This document shows positions 1 to 8,189 of a stretch of 18,265 nucleotides of DNA, one piece after another. Source of the DNA: JACQXM01 sp964569425. GTDB lineage: Bacteria; Planctomycetota; Phycisphaerae; UBA1845. The DNA lies in the NCBI GenBank assembly GCA_964569425.1, contig CAZMVD010000082.1, positions 1 through 18,265 of the forward strand, in the 5' to 3' direction. Within the stretch, counting starts at the first letter, position 1. Every line of letters begins with the position of its first letter. Position numbers and translations under genes: made by a program. Below the pieces are notes generated by a model. It searched no databases. It saw nothing but the letters and a program-made list of their open reading frames with translations, and had not been told where the DNA came from.

Positions 1-479
1 GGGCTGCCTCGGCGTTGGCGCGGGCTCGGGCGAGGTCTTTTTCCAGAGCGCGGCGGGGTCGTGGGGCGCCGAGCAAGTCCGCGTCCAGAAGCGGAGCCAA
101 ATTCGGCGCGGGCTTCGCTGCGGGCGTGGGGGCCGGCGTGACGGCGGTGGTCCAGGGCGAAGCGGACGTTGTCGACGGCGGACAGTTCGTCGAACAGGGC
201 GTGGTTTTGAAAAACGAGGCCGATGCGGTCGGGCGGCGGTTTTCCGGGTTCGCCGACGTGGATGTCGCCTTCGACGGTGAACTCGTCGTCTTCGTCGCGG
301 AGCCCGGCGATGATGCGCAGGAGAGTGGATTTTCCGGATCCGCTGGGGCCAACGAAGAGGACGAACTGACCGGCGCGGACCTGCCAGGCGGCGCGGTGGA
401 GCAGGCGGCGTCCGTTGGGAAGCTGAAGCGTAAGCTCGTGGAGGGTGAGGACGGCGGGTGCCTCCCGGGTGGAGGTCAT
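1..479 (-). CDS. ABC transporter ATP-binding protein, MlaF-like, partial (runs off left edge), possible frameshift
   Basis: This is the N-terminal part of an ABC ATPase, which powers a membrane transporter by ATP hydrolysis at the cytoplasmic face. About 20 residues of strand precede an upstream basic/aromatic segment, then a perfect Walker A motif GPSGSGKST (about residues 43-51) and a Q-loop segment VFQNHALFDELSAVDNV (about 88-104). Signature, Walker B and H-loop lie beyond the window. The start ATG overlaps the stop of the upstream MCE-like gene (ATGA at 476-479), so the two are translationally coupled and probably form one transporter of the Mla/MCE type; no permease gene is visible here. 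Beyond about residue 112 (positions below roughly 150) the frame loses its high third-position GC and reads as Arg/Pro/Ser-rich sequence. A neighbouring frame there has high GC3 and a helix-like segment (ALEKDLARARANAEAA). A one-base indel, real or a sequencing error, is therefore likely. ATPase identity is certain; the exact substrate is inferred only from the neighbour. Confidence 0.85.
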   Translation of the reverse strand, partial: MTSTREAPAVLTLHELTLQLPNGRRLLHRAAWQVRAGQFVLFVGPSGSGKSTLLRIIAGLRDEDDEFTVEGDIHVGEPGKPPPDRIGLVFQNHALFDELSAVDNVRFALDHRRHAGPHARSEARAEFGSASGRGLARRPTTPPRSGKRPRPSPRQRRGS

Positions 480-1681
480 CGTTTGGCGCCTCCGGCGGTG
501 GCGTGAAGCGTCGCCGCGGGCGGCAGTGGGTCCGCGGCGGCCTGGGGCGTTTCCAGAATGACCCAGGCGACGCGGCGGCGCAGGGCGGTGGAGCGGACGA
601 GGTGCACGATTTCCGGACGGGTGGCGCCGTCGCCGTCGAAGAGGATCATCCCGGCGACGCTCTGCGCGGTGGGGGCGAAGCGATCGACCAGGGCATAGAA
701 CGGTTCGCGGAGGCGTTCGTTTTCCATGATTTCGGTACGAAGGAACTCGGCGACCTGGGGATTGTCGGTGACTGCTTCGCGGTAGATGGCCGCGAGGGTG
801 TCTTGCAGGTGGGGGTCTTCCAGGATTCCGCGACCGAGGCGCGAGAATGTCTCGGCGAGCAGCGGATCGCGCCGCGCTTCTTCCCAGGCGCGTTGGAGGG
901 CGGTGTGGAGGCGTGCGCGATCGGCCTCGGGCAGGTTGGCGAGGTATTCGGCGAGCCATTCGAGCATCAGCTGATAGGCTTCGGCGAAGCGCCCGCGGGC
1001 GATGTGCCAGGCGATGTTGAGCTTGGGCGCTTCGGCCAGGGCGGCGCTGATCAGTTCACTGAGGACGGGGGTAACGTGCTCCCGGAGGATGGGCTGCAAT
1101 CGTGCCTGAATCGTCGGCCATTGTGTGGCCAGGGCCTGGCCATGGCGCGCGGCGACCTCGGCCAGTTCGTCCTCGTGGCGCTGCACCGCGGTTTCCAGAT
1201 CGGCGCGGACGGTTTCGAGGAAGCCGGTCAACAGGTCGGTGAGGATGGGTCGCCAGACGGCGGCGAGTTCGTCGTCGTGTTTCTTCCAATCGGCCTGAAT
1301 GCGTTCGGCGGCGACTTCCTGGAGCACGGGGGGGAAGAGCGCGTGCAGCGCGTCCTCGGCGGAGAGGGGCGAGCGCCAGCATTGGGCGCGGGTGGATGCG
1401 TTGAGGTGCTGCCATTGGGCGGGAAAGATCGCGAGTGTGACCTGGCGCCGGGCGGGATGGACGGCGCGGACTTCTCCGGCGCGTTCGAGCCCCTGGGCGC
1501 GCTGGGTGTAGACGGGGTCGCCGATGCGGAGCCCGTGGTGGAAATCGACGGCGAGGGAAAGGGGGTGCATGGGCCGCGCGCTGCGGGCGTAGACGGTGTG
1601 CAGTGACGCTCCCAGCGCCGCGAGGGCGGCGGTGCAGGCGATCGCGCCGAGGAAGATGCGCACCGATCTCGATGGCGTCAT
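476..1681 (-). CDS. MCE/MlaD-like membrane-anchored substrate-binding protein
   Basis: A 401-residue protein with one N-terminal membrane segment (about residues 6-27, after MTPSRSVR), followed by a short MCE-type beta domain. The segment at about residues 38-70 (LAVDFHHGLRIGDPV, then an RAGEV turn) follows the MCE pattern of a strand, a GL-x-x-G-x-PV turn and a G-x-V turn. The rest, about residues 110-340, is mainly helical with charged amphipathic segments and repeated LLE/LAEYLA-like helices, typical of the helical tails of MCE proteins. MCE proteins bind or channel lipids between membranes with an ABC ATPase and a permease; the ATPase gene overlaps its stop codon. The start was placed at ATG 1681 because the open frame upstream of it translates intergenic 7-bp repeats. 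No clear ribosome-binding site precedes it. MCE assignment rests on pattern recognition of one short domain; it could be another membrane-anchored helical periplasmic protein. Confidence 0.6.
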   Translation of the reverse strand: MTPSRSVRIFLGAIACTAALAALGASLHTVYARSARPMHPLSLAVDFHHGLRIGDPVYTQRAQGLERAGEVRAVHPARRQVTLAIFPAQWQHLNASTRAQCWRSPLSAEDALHALFPPVLQEVAAERIQADWKKHDDELAAVWRPILTDLLTGFLETVRADLETAVQRHEDELAEVAARHGQALATQWPTIQARLQPILREHVTPVLSELISAALAEAPKLNIAWHIARGRFAEAYQLMLEWLAEYLANLPEADRARLHTALQRAWEEARRDPLLAETFSRLGRGILEDPHLQDTLAAIYREAVTDNPQVAEFLRTEIMENERLREPFYALVDRFAPTAQSVAGMILFDGDGATRPEIVHLVRSTALRRRVAWVILETPQAAADPLPPAATLHATAGGAKR

Positions 1682-1733
1682 GAGGGGCGAGGATACCGTG
1701 GGGCCGGCGAGTTTGATAGGCGTGGGGGAGGGG

Positions 1734-1768
1734 GAATAGCGAATGGCGAATAGCGAATAGCGAATTGC
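1734..1768. repeat. Five tandem 7-bp units, GAATNGC
   Basis: Five consecutive heptamers (GAATAGC, GAATGGC, GAATAGC, GAATAGC, GAATTGC) run without a break. This is a short tandem array in non-coding DNA just upstream of the MCE-like gene. Similar AATAGCG-type heptamers occur in intergenic regions of several unrelated bacterial groups. A function is unknown. Confidence 0.9.
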
Positions 1769-1803
1769 AGGAAGGCACGGAAGGACGGAGGGAACGCGGA
1801 AAT

Positions 1804-1873
1804 GGGGATTGTCGATTGGCAAATGCCGCTTGCCAATTGCCAATAGCCGATTGCGGAATGTCGAGTGTCGAAT
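1804..1873. repeat. Degenerate tandem array of ten 7-bp units, consensus about GYCGATT
   Basis: Ten consecutive heptamers can be read in phase: GGGGATT, GTCGATT, GGCAAAT, GCCGCTT, GCCAATT, GCCAATA, GCCGATT, GCGGAAT, GTCGAGT and GTCGAAT. The consensus matches that of the GAATNGC array at 1734-1768 in rotated phase, so both belong to one decaying repeat family split by a purine-rich stretch. It includes the small inverted repeat TTGGCAA (1816-1822) and TTGCCAA (1830-1836, repeated at 1837-1843). Confidence 0.75.
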
Positions 1874-2009
1874 GGAGGAGGATGCGGAGGGCGGAGCCCG
1901 TCCGACGGTCTGCATTCGCCGTTGGGGCAGGCGGCGGAGGGCCTTACGAACTGTTGACCGGCGGTTAGAGCCGCTGACGATCAAGCGTATCGCACCGACC
2001 CCCCTCAAT

Positions 2010-2067
2010 CCCCCCTTAGCAAGGGGGGAGGATCGCTGCATCTGGCCGTTAGGTGCGCTAAGGGGGG
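2010..2067. repeat. C/G-rich palindromic repeat at the 3' end of the giant gene; possible terminator
   Basis: The arm CCCCCCTTAGC at 2010-2020 is exactly complementary to GCTAAGGGGGG at 2057-2067, an 11-bp inverted repeat with a 36-bp spacer. Nested in it, CCCCCCTT (2010-2017) pairs with AAGGGGGG (2021-2028) around a three-base loop. Motifs of this CCCCCCTTAGCAAGGGGGG kind are scattered as intergenic palindromes in diverse bacteria. The element lies exactly at the 3' end of the 2043-residue gene on the minus strand, whose TAG stop (2058-2060) is inside one arm. It could stop transcription or protect the 3' end, but it has no U-tract, so a classical intrinsic terminator is not shown. Confidence 0.75.
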
Positions 2068-5000
2068 GCGAAGAGGGATTCGAGGGCCCAGCGCTGGTCT
2101 TCGGAGAGTGACGGAGTCTTGTCACTATCATCCCACAAGGAGCCGAGCACCCAGTAGCCGGCCACGCGCCCATCCTGGGTGCGGAGGCGTTCGAGGTCGG
2201 CGAGGGAACGCCAGGTCTGGCGGGGGGCGCCGGGGCTCTGGGCGGGGTCCAGGGCGGCGAGCGGGCTGGACTTCTGGCTGAAGGTTACGTTTTGGATCGG
2301 CTCGGCGAGCATGAGGAAGGGGCCGTCGAGCCCGACGGCGACACCGACAGCGTTGCGAAAGCGCTGGGGAATGGCGGTGATGGCCTGGGGCACCGCGGCG
2401 AGGGCGCTGTCGAGGAGTTGGGTGGTCAGGGCGACCTTGTCGGCGGGGCTGAGCGGCGAATGGAGGCGCGCGGTTGGGGCGATGCGCAGCAGCGTGGGGC
2501 CCTCGACAACTTTGCGGCGGGCGTCTGGTGCGGTGACTTTGCCGTGGCCGATGCTCCAGACGAGGGCGTAGGCGAAGTCGACGCCGCAGGCGCATTCGAT
2601 GGCGATGGTGGGCATCAACTGTTTGTCGCGATCGGTTTCGTGCTTTTCCTGGATGTTCTCCGAGGCTTTCTGCAACGTACCGGGCGATTCGGTGATGCCT
2701 TTGGCCTGCCACATGAGTCGCAGCAGGTTGGCGGCGCCGGCGTCACCGGGGGCCAGTGTGGTGCTTTCCTGATCGCGGCGCATGAAGGTGTCGACGGCGG
2801 CGTCGAGCTGGGCGCGAGCGGCGTAGCGTTGGAGTTGCTGGTCGAGGGCGGCGACCCTGGCGAAAGATTGCTGAAACGCGGTGACGTTCTGGTCTACGTT
2901 TCGCCAGGTGTACTTGAGCTTGTCGCCATCGGGGCGGACTTCCATGACGGCGGGCGGGGCGCTGATGAGCGGCTGGAGGCGGGCGCGGAGGGTGTTGAGT
3001 CTTTCGGTGGAAAGGGCGGTGGGGTAGTTGCGGGCGGCGGTGTCGATGTACCATCCGCCGACCACGTCGATTTCGATGCGGTCGGGCAAGCTGCCGGCCA
3101 ATTGCATGCGCGGTTTCTCGGACGTCATCATCAGGTCGGGGCGGATGATGGTGGGTTGATCCACAAAGTCGGGGACGGTGTCGAGGAAGGCTCTGCGGGC
3201 CGGAAGGTTGCGGTCGGCGGCTTTGCCGAAGTCTTCCCAGTTGTTGTCTTTCAGCTCGTGGCCGACCCAGGGGTCGGACATCTGGCTGTAGAGGCGGAAG
3301 GCGTCCACCAGGGGCCAGTAGGAGGGCTTCCGCAGACCGTCGTTGACGATGGTCTGGGCGACGCGCGAGACATCCAGGCGGCGTTGGATCTTGTCTGCGG
3401 GCACGACCAGGGGCAGGCGTTCATCAGGATTGAAACGTGCCGCGTTGCCAAAAGGGGCCCAGGGCGCACGAACGCCGAGCACCCAATCGCGATCATTGGG
3501 CGGGCTGATTTCGAAAATCGGTTCGAGGGTGACCTGTCGCAGCCAGTGTGGCGTGCGCGCGTGCTGGGCGTTGATGAGGCGGTCAATGGTGTCCAGCAGG
3601 TCGGCGGTCTTGAGCATTTCGTCGAGGACCGAAGCGGCGGCGGGGTTGTCACGCAGGGTGAAGCTGAACGATTCCGGGCTCCAACGGGCCGTGATGTAGC
3701 GCGGGGCGAGCACATCCCAGGTGACTTCCAGTTCGGCCTCCAGTTCGGGTTCGGGGATGCGGTTGGGATCGGGGGGGCTGGCCAGTGCTACGGAAACGTT
3801 GTCTGCCCCGGGACTGAGGGCCTGCTGGATTTCGGCTTGCACCGCCGCCAGTCCGGCGGCTTGTAAATCAATCAGCGGGGTGCGCATGGCGCGTAACAAC
3901 TGGTTCAGGCTTTCTTCCGGCGCGGAAACCACGTGAACCTCGCCGTCGGCAGCCTCCAGGCCGAGTTGAATGGTCGCGAGTGGGACGGCGGGGCGCTCGC
4001 CCTGGGCGGGGATGGCGACGGTGCAGGCCACGCCTTCAGCGTACCAGCCGTTCGACTCCAGCTCCCAGCGGGGGGAGGGTTCCAGCGTCCAGGTGAGTCG
4101 TTGCGGATCGACCAGCGGCGCGTAGACCGATTGAGCCACGAGATTCTGTATGGGGCTGAGCAGGGAGTCGCGGTTGGGGATGTTGAGCAGCGCATCGAGC
4201 GCGGCTACGTCCTGTTCGATTTGCGTTGACGATTCTGCGGGCAGTTCAGGCGGTTGCCCGCCGGGGTCGGCGACGAGCGTGAATTCGCGTGCGGTACCCG
4301 CCAGTCCGGGGATGGTGTAGCCAATGGTGGCGGTGGTGCCGTCGGGCGCGGGGGCGAGGGTGACCAGTTTTTCGATGTCGGCGGGGTTGAGCCGGCTGGA
4401 ACGAGCAAGCGCATCTTTCAGTTGATGGCGAACGGGTTCGAAGTCCACCGCGGTCAGGACCGGCGGTTTGATGATCTCGGGGTCGGTGGGGGGCTGGTCG
4501 GGTTCGGTGTCGGTCGGCGTGGTGATGACGTCCGTTGGTGTCGCCGCGTTGTCATTCGCGGCGTGGCGCAGGTTGTCATTGGTGTTGGCGGAGGCGAGTC
4601 GGTCATCCGTCGGCGGTTCGGCGGAATTGTCGGGCACCGGCTGCGCGTTGTCGTTCGTAGTCGAGATGACCACGGGATCGCGCGGGGTGTTACCGGGCGG
4701 GGTGCCATTGCCGCGGAGTACGACGTAGCCGCCGCCGGCGAGCACGACTACGACGGAGGCGGCGATGGCAATGGGGACCATGAGGCCGCGGCGCGCCTCG
4801 CCGGGGGCGGGGGGCGCGAGCAGCGCCGCGAGTTTTTCCTGCCAGCCGTCGGCCATGGCGAAGGCGAGTTCGGCGGGCCGCCAGGTGGCTGAGAAGGCGA
4901 GGGGATCGCGGCGGCGTACCTGAAGCTGGAAGGCGATCTGGTCGACGGGTTCGGTGATGCGCGCGGGGTTGAGCGTGAGCCTGGCCTTGACGGGCGCGGA

Positions 5001-8000
5001 TTTGATCTGCTGGAGCAAGTCGCGTTCGATGGCCGCCACCGCCTCGGACTGCAGGGCGGCGATGGCGCGGCGGAGCGGTTCTTCGACCTTCTCAGGTTCT
5101 CCGCCGAGCGACCATTTTCCGAGGGTCTTGAGGGTGATGGTGACGCTTGTTTCGGCGAGCGGCTGAGGGGTGTCGGGGGCGCGCAGGGTGAGGAGCGCGT
5201 TGAGCGCCAGCGGCTGGGCGAACTGGGCCGGGTCTGCGATGTCGGGTGGTTGCAGTTGGCAGGTGAGTCGTGGGGCGTAGCGTTTGAGGAAGGGTGACTT
5301 CTCGATCAACTCAGCGGGGAGCTGATCGCGCATGGCGGCGAGGGCGACGTCGGCGGCGCGGCGCGCGAAGCCGGGGGCGTCGGCGAAGTTCCATTCGAGG
5401 GCGGCGGGTTTCCAGGCGAGGTCGCCATCGATGGTTCCCGCCTTGTCCTTGGGGCCGAGGAGTTGGAAATTGGCGGACAGCTTTTCCTGGGGGAATTCCT
5501 GTTTTCCGGCAAGCTGGGCGTCGGGGAAGAGTCCGGCGCGGAGCGGGGCGAGCAGGCGGTCGAGGCGTTCGGCCTGGAGAGCGCCGACGTGTTCGCGCAG
5601 GTAGGCTATCAGCGGGGCCTGCCAATCGCCGCTTTTTTCCACGAGGCGCAGGGTTTTCTTGTGGGTCTCGAAGGCCAATGTGTGGTGCCAGGCGGAGGCA
5701 CTGCGGGCGGCGTTTTCGGCCTTGACGGTGACCTGGACTTCGGCGGTTCCGTGTGTGAGCGTGTCGTCATCGGCAAAATCGACATTGCGCGCGGTCGACT
5801 CGACAAGCATGGGGGCGATGAGCCTGGCGAGTTGATCCTTGACGAGCAGTGCGACCTGTCCGGTGGTCAGTTCGGCGACGGCGGCGGCGGCGGCGGAGCG
5901 TCGTTCGGTGCGCTGGTGTTCGAGTTGCTGTTTTGCTTCCGCGAGCCGTTGTCGGCTCTGGGTGAGAATGTCGTCGGGAAAATGTTCTAACTGCGGGGGG
6001 GCTTCGAGCGCGACAATGGCCTTCTCGTAGGAGGACTGCGCGATGAGTGCCGCGGCGTCCTTGAGCCAGGATTCCGCCTTGGTGCGGTCTTCGGCCATGC
6101 GGCGGCGCTGGCGTTCGATGGCTTCGAGACGCTGGCTGACTTCATTCTTGTAGAGGGTCTCTTCTTCGAGGACTTCGGGGGGCCAGTGGTCGAGTGTTGG
6201 TCGTTGGTTGAGGGCGTCGGCGGCGGGAGCCCATTTTTCGTTTTCGACGGACTGGCGGATGGCGGCGATCCAGGCGTGCGCGGCTTGCTCGTCGGCTTCT
6301 TTCTTGCGCGCGCTGCGTAGCTGGGTTTCGACCTCTCCTTGCAGTTGGTGGAAATCGTCGGGCCAGTGAGTGAGCTTGGGGGCGGCGTCAAGCAGCGTTT
6401 CGGTCTGGTCCCAGTTCTGCGCGTCGACGGCCGCCCGTACCTCGGCGTACCAGGAAACGGCGGCCTTGTGATCGGCCTCGATCTGCGCGAGTCGCTGTTG
6501 CTCGGCGAGGTAATCGTCGCGGCGTTGGCGGAGCGTCTGGGCCTGTCGGTCGGCGTCGGGCGGCCAGTGCTTGAGGGTGGGTCGGGCGTTGAGCAGCTCG
6601 GCAAGCATGTCCCATTCGCCCGCGTCGGCGGCGGACTGTAGGTCGGCGAGCCAGGCGGCGGCCGCGGCGGCGTCGGCGGCGCGTTCCTGTTCGAGCCGTT
6701 CGGCTTCTTCACGCCGTTGGCGCTGAAGTTCGGCGGCGCGTTGCCGGGCCTGGGCCAGCGCGGCCTGGAGCGCTTCGGCGGTCTGCCCGCGGGTTTTGCC
6801 GAGTGTCGGCGGGCAGTTCTTCGGTTCGGTGAGCTGTTCGAGCCGTGCGAGCTGATCGTTGAGGTGTTGTTCGGCGGCGAGTGGGTCGTCGGGGGGGTGC
6901 TGCGCTTGCCGGCGCAATTCATCGAGTGTGGTACTGAATGCGCGAAAGCTCTCGAACAATTCGCCATACTTGCGCGTGGACTGGGCGAGCGCGGGCGGCA
7001 GGTTGCGCATGGCGCGGAGGCGTTCGAGGGATTGGGCGGCGGCGGGCCATTCGTCGCCGGCCAGTTGGGTCTGGAGCTGTTCGATCAGGAGTTGAGCGTC
7101 GATGCGTTCGAGCAGGGCGGCGGCGTTCTGGACAACCGCGGGCGGGGTGGCGGGGGCCTCGGCCAGGGCGGCGACGGCGGCGCGTTCGTGGGGCCAGTTG
7201 ATTTCGGCGGGTGCGGTGGAGCGAATGCGCTGATCGATGGCTTCGAGCTGGCGGTTCAGCAGTTCGGCGGCGTCGATGGGTTTGACGAAGGCGCTGAGGG
7301 CCTCGCATACCTCGGCGGCGCTGGGTCGTTCCTGGGGCAGGTTGGCGAGCATGCGCGCGACGAGATCGCACCAGACCTGCACGCCACGGTCGGGGGACTT
7401 GCGGAGTTCGGCGCGACGGGCGCCGTTGTAGCGCGACTGGGGCATGAGTTCGGCCATTTCGACCATGCGATGGGCGTCCGGGTCGGGCAGGTAGGGGTGA
7501 ACGCGTTCGGCGAGGAGGTGAAGGACGAATCCGGCGGCGATGACGTCGGAGCCGGGTTCGAAGCCGGTCATGGCCTGGGTGCGGTATTTTTCGGGATCGA
7601 TGAAGGCGCAGAGGCGATCGTCTCGTTCGTATTGGTCGACCGGGAGGATCTCCCAGGCGCCGGTGATGGTGGCGTCGGCCTCGGCGGCGAACGTGGTGGA
7701 GAGGGCGAGGTTGACGTAACGATCGGGCCCGAGGACGGCACAGACGGCCGGCGCGAAGCCAAAGTCGGTGATTTTTTCGATGCCGTCGGGGGTGGTAAGC
7801 AATACGCCGGGACAAACGCCGCCGTGGGCGCGGACGGCGCCTTCGGATGCGTGCGCGGCCTTCAGTGCGTCGAACGTGGCCGCGGTGAGGCGCAGCAATT
7901 GCGCTCCATCGATCGCGGATTCCGAGGTCTGGAAGATGGCGGCGGGATCGATGAATGAGGCGGCGGCTTCGTGCTCGACATAGTAGGCGCGGTCGTTTTC

Positions 8001-8189
8001 CTTGAGTTCGCCGAGAAATCTCAGGACGTGGGGCGATCGCGCGGCGAGGGCGCGTTGTGCTTCGACGGCGGCGGACAGAGCCCTGAACAACTGGGCCGCC
8101 GTGGCGTCGTCGAGGTCGGGCGGTTTTAGAATGATGCGGCGGAAGCCGTTACCCATAACTACACGATTCGGCGCGTTAGCCGGGAGCAT
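2058..8189 (-). CDS. Giant transmembrane pseudokinase-like protein with internal repeats, function unknown
   Basis: A 2043-residue protein. Residues about 15-300 resemble a Ser/Thr kinase fold: a possible beta-3 lysine (K22 in RIILKPP), an alpha-C-like helix, YYVEHEA, HGGVCPG (122-128), ITDFG with D142, and GSDVIAAGFVLHLLAERVHPY-like alpha-F helix sequence. The catalytic loop HGDxKPxN has become HGGVCPGV, so catalytic Asp, Lys and Asn are lost while DFG remains. The glycine loop is missing or incomplete and no start codon exists further upstream, so it is probably a pseudokinase. Then come helices and a charged coiled coil (about 478-511), four tandem repeats with an HWPPD-type motif (His at 541, 608, 668, 736), and beta-rich modules with a WxP motif (926, 1103). 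One membrane segment (about 1137-1159) follows an RR pair, then an Asn/Thr/Pro-rich linker to about 1245 and a large, presumably periplasmic part including another WxP module (1503). No recognised domain was seen after the membrane segment. Start uncertain: ATG 8189 or ATG 8156, neither with a good ribosome-binding site. Confidence 0.85.
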   Translation of the reverse strand: MLPANAPNRVVMGNGFRRIILKPPDLDDATAAQLFRALSAAVEAQRALAARSPHVLRFLGELKENDRAYYVEHEAAASFIDPAAIFQTSESAIDGAQLLRLTAATFDALKAAHASEGAVRAHGGVCPGVLLTTPDGIEKITDFGFAPAVCAVLGPDRYVNLALSTTFAAEADATITGAWEILPVDQYERDDRLCAFIDPEKYRTQAMTGFEPGSDVIAAGFVLHLLAERVHPYLPDPDAHRMVEMAELMPQSRYNGARRAELRKSPDRGVQVWCDLVARMLANLPQERPSAAEVCEALSAFVKPIDAAELLNRQLEAIDQRIRSTAPAEINWPHERAAVAALAEAPATPPAVVQNAAALLERIDAQLLIEQLQTQLAGDEWPAAAQSLERLRAMRNLPPALAQSTRKYGELFESFRAFSTTLDELRRQAQHPPDDPLAAEQHLNDQLARLEQLTEPKNCPPTLGKTRGQTAEALQAALAQARQRAAELQRQRREEAERLEQERAADAAAAAAWLADLQSAADAGEWDMLAELLNARPTLKHWPPDADRQAQTLRQRRDDYLAEQQRLAQIEADHKAAVSWYAEVRAAVDAQNWDQTETLLDAAPKLTHWPDDFHQLQGEVETQLRSARKKEADEQAAHAWIAAIRQSVENEKWAPAADALNQRPTLDHWPPEVLEEETLYKNEVSQRLEAIERQRRRMAEDRTKAESWLKDAAALIAQSSYEKAIVALEAPPQLEHFPDDILTQSRQRLAEAKQQLEHQRTERRSAAAAAVAELTTGQVALLVKDQLARLIAPMLVESTARNVDFADDDTLTHGTAEVQVTVKAENAARSASAWHHTLAFETHKKTLRLVEKSGDWQAPLIAYLREHVGALQAERLDRLLAPLRAGLFPDAQLAGKQEFPQEKLSANFQLLGPKDKAGTIDGDLAWKPAALEWNFADAPGFARRAADVALAAMRDQLPAELIEKSPFLKRYAPRLTCQLQPPDIADPAQFAQPLALNALLTLRAPDTPQPLAETSVTITLKTLGKWSLGGEPEKVEEPLRRAIAALQSEAVAAIERDLLQQIKSAPVKARLTLNPARITEPVDQIAFQLQVRRRDPLAFSATWRPAELAFAMADGWQEKLAALLAPPAPGEARRGLMVPIAIAASVVVVLAGGGYVVLRGNGTPPGNTPRDPVVISTTNDNAQPVPDNSAEPPTDDRLASANTNDNLRHAANDNAATPTDVITTPTDTEPDQPPTDPEIIKPPVLTAVDFEPVRHQLKDALARSSRLNPADIEKLVTLAPAPDGTTATIGYTIPGLAGTAREFTLVADPGGQPPELPAESSTQIEQDVAALDALLNIPNRDSLLSPIQNLVAQSVYAPLVDPQRLTWTLEPSPRWELESNGWYAEGVACTVAIPAQGERPAVPLATIQLGLEAADGEVHVVSAPEESLNQLLRAMRTPLIDLQAAGLAAVQAEIQQALSPGADNVSVALASPPDPNRIPEPELEAELEVTWDVLAPRYITARWSPESFSFTLRDNPAAASVLDEMLKTADLLDTIDRLINAQHARTPHWLRQVTLEPIFEISPPNDRDWVLGVRAPWAPFGNAARFNPDERLPLVVPADKIQRRLDVSRVAQTIVNDGLRKPSYWPLVDAFRLYSQMSDPWVGHELKDNNWEDFGKAADRNLPARRAFLDTVPDFVDQPTIIRPDLMMTSEKPRMQLAGSLPDRIEIDVVGGWYIDTAARNYPTALSTERLNTLRARLQPLISAPPAVMEVRPDGDKLKYTWRNVDQNVTAFQQSFARVAALDQQLQRYAARAQLDAAVDTFMRRDQESTTLAPGDAGAANLLRLMWQAKGITESPGTLQKASENIQEKHETDRDKQLMPTIAIECACGVDFAYALVWSIGHGKVTAPDARRKVVEGPTLLRIAPTARLHSPLSPADKVALTTQLLDSALAAVPQAITAIPQRFRNAVGVAVGLDGPFLMLAEPIQNVTFSQKSSPLAALDPAQSPGAPRQTWRSLADLERLRTQDGRVAGYWVLGSLWDDSDKTPSLSEDQRWALESLFAPP

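Larger units (their letters stand above)
1682..2057. other. Repeat-rich intergenic spacer, no gene
   Basis: This 376-bp gap between the giant gene and the MCE-like gene shows no convincing coding sequence. Open frames through it on both strands simply translate short repeats. It contains two blocks of 7-bp periodic repeats and one arm system of a C/G-rich palindrome. The composition is distinctly less GC-rich than the genes around it in the 1734-1873 stretch. No clear sigma70-type promoter was identified for the MCE-like gene, although one would be expected here if the palindrome ends the upstream transcript. Confidence 0.75.

Noticed and set aside
1804..1873. CRISPR array
   Set aside because: Units are 7 bp, contiguous and degenerate, without spacers.
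1682..2173. N-terminal extension of the MCE-like gene to 2173
   Set aside because: The extra residues are translated heptamer repeats and palindrome, and would overlap the 3' end of the giant gene.
2292..3866. 524-residue open frame on the plus strand inside the giant gene
   Set aside because: Gly/Ala/Val-rich antisense shadow of the giant gene; no family feature, and the minus-strand frame carries consistent domains.
6717..7958. 413-residue open frame on the plus strand opposite the kinase-like domain
   Set aside because: Gly-rich antisense shadow; the minus strand has kinase motifs at the right spacing.
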